A stretch of 36,411 nucleotides of DNA. Origin: a virus. Under the pieces are notes generated by a model, which was not told the origin of the DNA, ran no database searches, and worked only from the letters and a program-made list of their open reading frames with translations. Positions 31,518 to 36,411 of this stretch are shown here, piece by piece. Made by a program: the position numbers and the translations under genes. The stretch lies in IMG/VR virus record IMGVR_UViG_3300020438_002496, positions 1 to 36,411 of that record. One strand, 5' to 3'. The first letter of the stretch is position 1. The number at the start of each line of letters is the position of its first letter.

Positions 31518-32752
31518 CATTTCCATCCTTCTTTTAAAATTCTTAGTGCATTTCCCCCTAATATTTTAGATATAACTTTGTCTGAGTATTTTGGTTTTCC
31601 TAGCCCTCTAGTTAAACATGATAAGTACCTTGTCAGTCTTGGTAGCTCTGACATGTCAGTGATTTCGTCTGGAGGGTCTGTGAAGCCATCGAAGTCTGTT
31701 CCAATTCCTACGATGTCTGAACCTCCGATACGCATTGCATGTTCTATAGTTCTCTCAATGTATTTCAATCCAAGAGGTGTGTCAATAGGGCTGATCCAGT
31801 AATTCATAAAAATAATACCAAGAACACCTCCATGTTGACTAAACCATTGTAGCTCCCAGTCGTGTAGGTTATATGGGTCTGGATTGATCTCAAATACTCC
31901 AGCGTGGCTACAGATAACTCTATTGGTTCTGTCTCCCACTATTTCATAAACTTCTGACCTAGCTTTTGGTGTGCAGTGTGCTACATCAATTACCATCTTG
32001 AGATCGCACATTCTTTCAACTACTGATTTGCCTATATCAGATAATCCAACATTCATGTCCCACGCACCCATAAGCTCTTTCCAGTTGTTTCTCTTAATTC
32101 CGTAGTTGGGATATGGAAAAACTGGGTGTGCAATTAGGTTGGGATAAAAGTGAGCTAGTGTCAGGTATGCCACGCCTCTTTCAGATAAATACTCTAAGTT
32201 CTGTAGTATCTCGGATTCTTTCACAGACATGTCGGTAGACATTTCACAATCAAAACCTTGCAGACTGTGGCCTCCCTCTACGGAGTGTATCAATGCGATG
32301 TCTCCGTCCCCAAGAATCTGCTGTAATTCTTGACCGTTTTTAGCAACACACACGGCTCTTTTATCTTCTTCTCCTTTGATTTTATTGTTGTACTCAGCTA
32401 CATGTTTCTCCATATCGTTAATCATATTAACTGTGGCATCAAAGTAAAATGGATCAAACACCCTTTTCTTTACCTCTGGAGATAGGGCTAAAGCCCATCT
32501 AACAAGGCTCTGGTCTTCTAACCATTCTCTCTCAGGTATGTAACAGGTTGAAAGGACAACATCTAGACCGCCCTTGTCAAGAAGTGGAAAGGTACTTCTC
32601 TGGCTCAAAGGCCAAAAAGCTCTCTTAAATAGTCCCGCTAAAAACTTAATTTTACTGGAAGACAAGTCTCTATCTAATAGAAACCTTTTCAGTACAGCGT
32701 GGTTGTGAAGGTCAATTACTGGTGAGCTATTATGTAAGTCTCTCCAATTCAT
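31517..32752 (-). CDS. Membrane dipeptidase-like metallopeptidase (M19, renal dipeptidase family)
   Basis: The protein has 411 residues forming an amidohydrolase-type TIM barrel. Metal-site segments are VIDLHNHAVL (H16, with H18 in place of the usual Asp), HSVEGGHSLQG (E159), VIDVAHCTPKA (H259), VICSHAGVFEI (H283) and VGIGTDFDGFTDP (D353). The M19 family cleaves dipeptides, including those with D-residues. There is no signal peptide, so it would act in the cytoplasm. An M19 enzyme is rare in a phage; it may recycle peptides or degrade peptidoglycan fragments. The HxH variant may change the metal or activity. Confidence 0.88.
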   Translation of the reverse strand: MNWRDLHNSSPVIDLHNHAVLKRFLLDRDLSSSKIKFLAGLFKRAFWPLSQRSTFPLLDKGGLDVVLSTCYIPEREWLEDQSLVRWALALSPEVKKRVFDPFYFDATVNMINDMEKHVAEYNNKIKGEEDKRAVCVAKNGQELQQILGDGDIALIHSVEGGHSLQGFDCEMSTDMSVKESEILQNLEYLSERGVAYLTLAHFYPNLIAHPVFPYPNYGIKRNNWKELMGAWDMNVGLSDIGKSVVERMCDLKMVIDVAHCTPKARSEVYEIVGDRTNRVICSHAGVFEINPDPYNLHDWELQWFSQHGGVLGIIFMNYWISPIDTPLGLKYIERTIEHAMRIGGSDIVGIGTDFDGFTDPPDEITDMSELPRLTRYLSCLTRGLGKPKYSDKVISKILGGNALRILKEGWK

Positions 32753-32753
32753 A

Positions 32754-33248
32754 TTAAACCAAATAGGATTTAACCCCTATCTCCTTTGCTAGTTCTATGT
32801 TCTTTTTATTATCGTCGTAGAAGTATGTTTTATCATACGATCTCATTATTTTAATTAGTGCTTCTCTTTTATTGCTTGCTATTAGGGTTGGTTCATCTTT
32901 GTCTCCCACACATATAATCTGCTTGGCTTTTATATTGTTAAGTCTCAAGAACTTTTCTATAGCATCTGCAACGTCACTGCTTCTTGCTGTTAAAATATAA
33001 ACATCATGTTCTTCGTTAGAAACATCCTCGGCAAGCTGCACTAAGGCTGTTGGCTTCCCTTGCTCGACCAACTCCGAACATCTGAATTGTGAGAAGTCAA
33101 ATTCTTCGCCATACCTTAGATCATAGTTATTGAACTCTGCTGGCGACAGCTTCCTTACAGTCCAATCTGTGTCCGGCCTGTAAACAAGGACACAAGCCTC
33201 CGTAGTGGCTAGAGTGTCGTCAAAATCAAATACAAATGCTTTACCCAT
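32754..33248 (-). CDS. HAD-superfamily phosphatase
   Basis: The protein has 164 residues. FVFDFDDTLATTEA is HAD motif I (D8-x-D10), VYILTARSSDVADAI is motif II (Thr), and TYFYDDNKKNIELA is motif IV (DD). It may be a nucleotide or polynucleotide 3'-phosphatase, as in T4 Pnk, but no kinase domain is present. AAGGGAG precedes the start and a perfect promoter lies upstream. Confidence 0.82.
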   Translation of the reverse strand: MGKAFVFDFDDTLATTEACVLVYRPDTDWTVRKLSPAEFNNYDLRYGEEFDFSQFRCSELVEQGKPTALVQLAEDVSNEEHDVYILTARSSDVADAIEKFLRLNNIKAKQIICVGDKDEPTLIASNKREALIKIMRSYDKTYFYDDNKKNIELAKEIGVKSYLV

Positions 33249-33277
33249 AACGCTCCCTTAGAATTATTCTCCATTCT

Positions 33278-33306
33278 ATTATAGTTTAATATCGTCTAAT
33301 TGTCAA
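33278..33306 (-). promoter_or_regulatory. Perfect-consensus sigma70 promoter
   Basis: On the minus strand TTGACA, 17 bases and TATAAT sit about 30 bases before the HAD phosphatase start. It is the third exact match to the consensus in the window. The -35 overlaps the end of the short ORF 33296-33361. Confidence 0.85.
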
Positions 33307-33361
33307 TCGGTTCTTTAATTTTTCTTAAAATATTATGCGATAATAGTACAACATACTTCAT
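33296..33361 (-). CDS. Possible 21-residue leader peptide
   Basis: An ATG at 33361 with a strong SD (AGAGGAAG, 8 bases ahead) opens a 21-codon frame (KYVVLLSHNILRKIKEPIDN after Met) that ends inside the -35 of the following promoter. Without the SD this would be dismissed. The rest of the gap 33362-33500 shows only a palindrome at 33384-33398 (TAGTAG-TAT-CTACTA) and AT-rich sequence; no terminator is obvious after the UV endonuclease gene. Confidence 0.3.
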   Translation of the reverse strand: MKYVVLLSHNILRKIKEPIDN

Positions 33362-33500
33362 GTTCTTCCTCTTAGTTTATTGTTAGTAGATACTACTATG
33401 TTCCAAGTTATTGGGATTACTAATACTAAATTGTTAATATAAAATGTTAACTCTATAAAGATTATCAGAATTAAAATGTTATGTGGTATTATCGGTATCA

Positions 33501-34409
33501 TTAGTTCAGTGCGTACATGGACTTGGCGTTCTTGAGATTTGAAGCACAGGCACGAATCGCGGTGTCCTTAGACTTGAGTTCGATGTCCCAGTCGTAGTCA
33601 TCGCTAAAAGGGAAGTCTACGGGCATATCTGCGTGAGCGCGTGGATTGGTTTTTTCGGGGTGTGACTCGCTGTAGTGGAACAGTGGTTTGCAAGGCCAAG
33701 TCTCTGCACACTCTAGGTAAGTGTTCTTGGATGATGGGTTGCACTTGTCATGAAGGTTGTCGTATGTGATTGGTAAGCTGATATACTTGAGCAGGTTATC
33801 TACGTTCCAGCACCCCTTGTCCTCGTTCTCTACAACTAGACGACTTGTAACTGACTCGTCGCACTTGGCAAGATTGGACATAAACCGAGTAGCGATGTCG
33901 CTAAGGTCTCCTTTGGTATTATTGATATGGATATTGATAGGGTTGTAGTAGCTACGCTCACAGCCTAGCTGATCCATAACCCAGCCGTGATGGTTGAGTT
34001 CTAGGATGGTCTTGTCTACTGACGCTTGATTCTCGCTGGCAAGCACGTTGAACTGGTCTGGGTGTGTAGACAGACGCACTCCCCAATGCTTGTTCTCCCA
34101 TACGATGTCGTTAAACGTGTCCATGATGGCTTCGTACTGAGGTACGTCTGAGATGTCGTAGCCGAAGTCAGGATGCGTTAGGACGGGGAACAGACTGCTC
34201 GATACACGATAACCCCAACGGTTCATCCAGCAGTGACAGATGGCCTGCTTGGTAACTTGTACATTGTTGAGCCAGCGTGAGCCTAGCTCATTGAGTGCGT
34301 GTGAGATGCTATGCTGACTACACAGGTCGTTAAAACGCTTCCACGTCATGGTCTGGAAGGCGTGATCTTGTTCTTTGAGTTCGTTACTGATGCAGCATAG
34401 ATTGTACAT
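33501..34409 (-). CDS. uvsE: UV damage endonuclease (UvsE/UVDE)
   Basis: The protein has 302 residues forming a TIM-barrel endonuclease that nicks 5' of UV photoproducts. The N-terminus YNLCCISNELKEQDHAFQTM, the metal-ligand segments LSTHPDQFNVLAS, NIHINNTKGD, LVVENEDKGCW and ITYDNLHDKCNPS, and HYSESHPEK are all in family order. It allows alternative excision repair without a photolyase. It has its own promoter at 34447-34474 and an SD (AAGGAT). Codon and base use look slightly more GC-rich than the neighbours, possibly a sign of separate acquisition. Confidence 0.9.
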   Translation of the reverse strand: MYNLCCISNELKEQDHAFQTMTWKRFNDLCSQHSISHALNELGSRWLNNVQVTKQAICHCWMNRWGYRVSSSLFPVLTHPDFGYDISDVPQYEAIMDTFNDIVWENKHWGVRLSTHPDQFNVLASENQASVDKTILELNHHGWVMDQLGCERSYYNPINIHINNTKGDLSDIATRFMSNLAKCDESVTSRLVVENEDKGCWNVDNLLKYISLPITYDNLHDKCNPSSKNTYLECAETWPCKPLFHYSESHPEKTNPRAHADMPVDFPFSDDYDWDIELKSKDTAIRACASNLKNAKSMYALN

Positions 34410-34446
34410 ACTAATTATCCTTAGTTAAATTGTGATTGACTACCCT

Positions 34447-34474
34447 AGTATACTATACTCATCGGCAATGTCAA
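34447..34474 (-). promoter_or_regulatory. Sigma70-type promoter for uvsE
   Basis: On the minus strand TTGACA, a 16-base spacer and TATACT sit about 37 bases before the UV endonuclease start. The -35 is exact; the -10 differs at one base. Confidence 0.75.
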
Positions 34475-34826
34475 TGGGTGACTTTAATATTTTCTGTATT
34501 TATACACCGACAGCGTTTATACCTGTTGAAGAACTAAAAAGCCTTGACAGGTATAAGGTAGTGTTAGCAAGCAATGTGGTCTTTAATGCTTAAATTTTCG
34601 CAACGCTAATGTACTTAGTTGATACTTCAACAGGTCTAGGTTGCTCGCCAGCAGAGCCTAGTAATTTGGTTTGCCACATCTCGGAATGGTCGGACACTCG
34701 CCTGTGACTTGCTTTCTTACAATGGGTCAGGAACGCAAGACTGCACCCAATTACGTCTTTATACAATTCTTGTAAGACGATGACACTGTACTACCATTGC
34801 CATCTATTCATTATAGTTAAATATTG
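34475..34826 (-). ncRNA. Candidate structured RNA between tRNA-Leu and uvsE
   Basis: No ORF is supported in these 352 bases. Hairpins are frequent: CGTCT/AGACG with TACAA/TTGTA (34754-34779), GGGT/ACCC (34725-34748), CTAGG/CCTAG enclosing CTC/GAG (34636-34661). The 11-bp arms 34521-34531 and 34625-34635 are perfectly complementary, while part of the first arm can instead pair over 10 bp with 34547-34556, giving two alternative folds. Composition is less AT-rich than other gaps. It follows tRNA-Leu and hairpin E3. No known RNA family is recognised. Confidence 0.5.
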
Positions 34827-34879
34827 CGGGAGTGACACATTGAATCTAAAATAAATTTAGATGATGTACTGAACCCCCA
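34827..34879 (-). repeat. tRNA-adjacent hairpin element, copy E3
   Basis: It starts three bases after the tRNA-Leu 3' end. Outer stem TGGGGGT/ACTCCCG (two wobbles), internal loop strands TCAGTACATC and TCAATGTGTC (10 nt each), inner stem ATCTAAA/TTTAGAT, 5-base loop. Confidence 0.75.
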
Positions 34880-34881
34880 AA

Positions 34882-34966
34882 TACCGAAGGTGGGATTTGA
34901 ACCCACACGCCCTTGAAGGGCAACAGATTTTAAGTCTGTAGCGTCTGCCTATTCCGCCACTTCGGT
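34882..34966 (-). tRNA. tRNA-Leu (TAA)
   Basis: It has acceptor ACCGAAG/CTTCGGT, anticodon loop CTTAAAA giving TAA, a long variable arm (GCCCTTCAAGGGC) as in class II tRNAs, and T-arm GTGGG/CCCAC with loop TTCAAAT. A73 is present and CCA is not encoded. It follows the RNase H-like gene by six bases. Confidence 0.93.
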
Positions 34967-34972
34967 CTTAGA

Positions 34973-36118
34973 TCAGGATGCTGAACTGAACTCGGAACTA
35001 ACCGAATGACACGCTGAATCCTGATCCTGTTGCTTCATATCTCTTATCAACTGCCATACCTCACGAATACAGTCACAATAGACTTTTCTATACTTGAGGT
35101 ATATATCGTCTTCTTCTTTTGTAAACTGACTGTCTTCTATTTTTTGACCCTTTTTCTTAGCATCAGTGTGGAAGAATCCACCCCTAGACTTAGCCTTGCC
35201 AACTGAACCCTTTATGTTGAAACCTTCTTGTTCGGCCATCCATTTAGTCCAGTTTTTCATTCCGTGATGGTACAGATTACTTCTAGCTACACCTCCTTTG
35301 AAGTGGTAAGGAGACATCCTGATAATATATTTCTTAACATACTTCCAACCAGCCATTTCTCCCGTAGATTCACGAACCCTGACGTTTCCATCGTAGTCGA
35401 TGATGGTACACGCTACAGCATACAACGCTTGCATACTAACGGTATTGGGATTGATCTTCCCCTTGTTCTCACCGGCCTTGATTTTACGAATCTCTCTGTA
35501 CTTAGTTACGACTCCTTTACTTGTACTGCTAGACCCTTTTGAGAATACAGACCTAGCGTCACTAGACATATTATCATAAATGTGATCTATATTTTCTAAT
35601 AACCATTTACTTAAATTATCTTCAGTGTATAGATGAACCCTCGCCATATTGATATATAAATCTGTATATGACTTATAATCATATGATTCTTTTCTTACTG
35701 GAGAAAGACCAAAGGTCTTTGGAGGCTTCATAGACGATTCCAGAATCTTAGGAAAATCTTTAACCAAAGTGTAGATTGCTATGGGGTCAGTGTCGTCATT
35801 TTTTGGAAGCCCAGCGTAAGCACAAGCTCTTGGAGTAGACTTCTGTGGAAAGAATCTTAACTTTACACCATTACTTTCTAATGTTTCGTAAAGGTCTAGC
35901 AACAGTTCTGCTTTGTAAGGTTGAGATAGCGAGAACTTACCTCTTGGGCAACCAAGATGTGACTGTTCTCCATAAACAAAAGAGCCTGACGGAAGGTTTG
36001 TCAGGTAATTAAGAAGCTCATCGTGTGCCAATGTTATAACATTATTATCAGCAACCACATAGACAGTAGATTTATTCGTCCCACAATCTACAACGTGGGT
36101 AGGTAGCATCTCACTCAT
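34973..36118 (-). CDS. RNase H-like protein with IS110-type DEDD pattern
   Basis: The protein has 381 residues (or 378 if the fourth codon, better spaced from AAAGGA, is the start). The N-terminal domain has THVVDCGTNKSTVYVVADNN (D11), FVYGEQSHLG (E51), a helix ending in SNGVKLRFFPQ, and KNDDTDPIAIY, whose K-x-D-x-x-D-P (D108, D111) matches the KTDRIDA motif of IS110 recombinases. The C-terminal part (RMSPYHFKGGVARSNLYHHG) occupies the place of the IS110 G-x-x-P...SG domain but is divergent. No insertion-sequence ends are visible. It sits between tRNAs, with hairpin E2 in its leader, and may be a domesticated recombinase or resolvase. Confidence 0.6.
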   Translation of the reverse strand: MSEMLPTHVVDCGTNKSTVYVVADNNVITLAHDELLNYLTNLPSGSFVYGEQSHLGCPRGKFSLSQPYKAELLLDLYETLESNGVKLRFFPQKSTPRACAYAGLPKNDDTDPIAIYTLVKDFPKILESSMKPPKTFGLSPVRKESYDYKSYTDLYINMARVHLYTEDNLSKWLLENIDHIYDNMSSDARSVFSKGSSSTSKGVVTKYREIRKIKAGENKGKINPNTVSMQALYAVACTIIDYDGNVRVRESTGEMAGWKYVKKYIIRMSPYHFKGGVARSNLYHHGMKNWTKWMAEQEGFNIKGSVGKAKSRGGFFHTDAKKKGQKIEDSQFTKEEDDIYLKYRKVYCDCIREVWQLIRDMKQQDQDSACHSVSSEFSSAS

Positions 36119-36147
36119 TTCATTTTCCTTTAATAAAATCCTAAAAA

Positions 36148-36198
36148 GTGGGTAATCAGTTGAACCCTGAAACGATCAAGGTGTGAAGTTGAACCCAC
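36148..36198 (-). repeat. tRNA-adjacent hairpin element, copy E2
   Basis: It starts three bases after the tRNA-Arg 3' end and ends 30 bases before the RNase H-like gene. Outer stem GTGGGT/ACCCAC, internal loop strands TCAACTTCAC and TCAACTGATT (10 nt each), inner stem ACCTTGA/TCAGGGT, loop TCGTT. It is followed by five Ts, so this copy could also attenuate transcription. Confidence 0.75.
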
Positions 36199-36201
36199 AA
36201 G

Positions 36202-36273
36202 TAGCCCCACGAGGAATCGAACCTCGAATTGCGGTTTAGAAGACCGCTGTTATATCCGTTTAACTATAAGGCC
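36202..36273 (-). tRNA. tRNA-Arg (TCT)
   Basis: It has acceptor GGCCTTA/TGGGGCT with several G-U pairs, D-arm TAGTTAAACGGATATAACA, anticodon stem GCGGT/ACCGC with loop CTTCTAA giving TCT (AGA codons), and T-arm CGAGG/CCTCG with loop TTCGATT. The G-U-rich acceptor is unusual but otherwise the gene is normal. CCA is not encoded. Confidence 0.9.
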
Positions 36274-36285
36274 ATCATTATAAAG

Positions 36286-36358
36286 CTCCGAGGGCTGGAC
36301 TCGAACCAGCAACCGCCTGATTAACAGTCAGATACTCTACCAATTAAGCTACCTCGGA
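36286..36358 (-). tRNA. tRNA-Asn (GTT)
   Basis: It has a perfect acceptor TCCGAGG/CCTCGGA, D-arm TAGCTTAATTGGTAGAG, anticodon loop CTGTTAA giving GTT, and T-arm GCTGG/CCAGC with loop TTCGAGT. The discriminator is G73, as expected for Asn. CCA is not encoded. Confidence 0.93.
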
Positions 36359-36364
36359 TCAAAG

Positions 36365-36411
36365 TAGACTGAGAGGGACTCGAACCCCCGACCAAGAAAT
36401 TATGAGTTTCC
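36365..36411 (-). tRNA. tRNA-Met (CAT), cut by window edge
   Basis: The 3' part is visible: anticodon loop CTCATAA giving CAT, T-arm GGGGG/CCCTC (one wobble) with loop TTCGAGT, and acceptor strand TCAGTCT then A. The 5' half lies outside. CAT could also be an initiator tRNA or an Ile tRNA with modified C. Confidence 0.8.

Noticed and set aside
34475-34826. RNase P, 6S or SRP RNA
   Set aside because: I looked for the RNase P signature segments, the SRP tetraloop region and a 6S-like central bubble, and found none.
34973-36118. A complete IS110 insertion sequence
   Set aside because: The gene is bounded within a few bases by tRNA genes and I see no terminal repeats or core duplication that would mark element ends.
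36148-36198. The E2 hairpin as an ordinary terminator
   Set aside because: It is followed by five Ts, but the other two copies with the same architecture have no T-run, so termination cannot explain the shared plan.

Overview
The window reads as a stretch of a large tailed double-stranded DNA phage. Every protein gene I can support, and all the RNA genes, lie on the minus strand. Genes are packed with short overlaps of the ATGA and TAATG type. They include a phage replication and nucleotide set: DnaB-like helicase, CHC2/TOPRIM primase, RecA/UvsX-like recombinase, SSB, NrdA/NrdB, dCMP deaminase, dNMP kinase, MazG and PhoH. The left edge is a DUF1501 protein with a twin-arginine signal, a family that is very abundant in Planctomycetota. 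That makes a planctomycete host my best guess, but it is an inference from one gene. No terminase, capsid or tail gene is recognisable, so the virion module lies mostly outside.

Layout, read in the direction of transcription (right to left). Positions 36411-34827 hold tRNA-Met (cut by the edge), tRNA-Asn, tRNA-Arg, an RNase H-like protein with an IS110-style DEDD pattern, and tRNA-Leu. Positions 34826-34475 hold a long gene-free stretch rich in hairpins. Positions 34474-28246 carry a UV-damage endonuclease, a HAD phosphatase, an M19 dipeptidase, small membrane proteins and most of a sugar-nucleotide set (phosphomannomutase, zinc-ribbon cupin, nucleotidyltransferase). Positions 28231-26116 carry an SNase, an NAD-dependent epimerase and small unknowns. 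Positions 26109-25741 hold tRNA-Glu and a circularly permuted (two-piece) tmRNA gene. Positions 25684-23318 carry dCMP deaminase, SSB, small proteins, a structured intergenic region and a membrane protein with Lys/Pro repeats. Positions 23321-16448 carry a glycosyltransferase, a sigma factor, a Gly/Ala-rich protein, a membrane PAS protein, a small membrane protein next to a papain-like protease, and a secreted thioredoxin interrupted by a frameshift at an A10 run. Positions 16390-1287 are the nucleotide and replication operon. The left edge is the DUF1501 gene.

The genes work together as follows. RNR, GMP reductase, dCMP deaminase, dNMP kinase and MazG supply and balance nucleotides for the primase/helicase/SSB/recombinase machinery. 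The sigma factor probably redirects host polymerase to late genes. Three promoters match the -35/-10 consensus exactly with 17-bp spacers, which suggests that early genes use the host housekeeping polymerase. The mannose and epimerase genes plus the GT4 enzyme suggest glycan synthesis. The tRNAs and tmRNA support translation.

The most unusual material is RNA. The first item is the permuted tmRNA with a readable pseudoknot, a tag ending AMAA and a G3-U70 pair. The second is a hairpin of about 52 nt present three times, each time within a few bases of a tRNA or tmRNA acceptor 3' end; it has a fixed architecture (6-7 bp stem, 10/10-nt internal loop, 6-7 bp stem) with compensatory changes. One copy sits in the 5' leader of the IS110-like DEDD gene. 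A guide-RNA link is speculative but is the thing I would test first.
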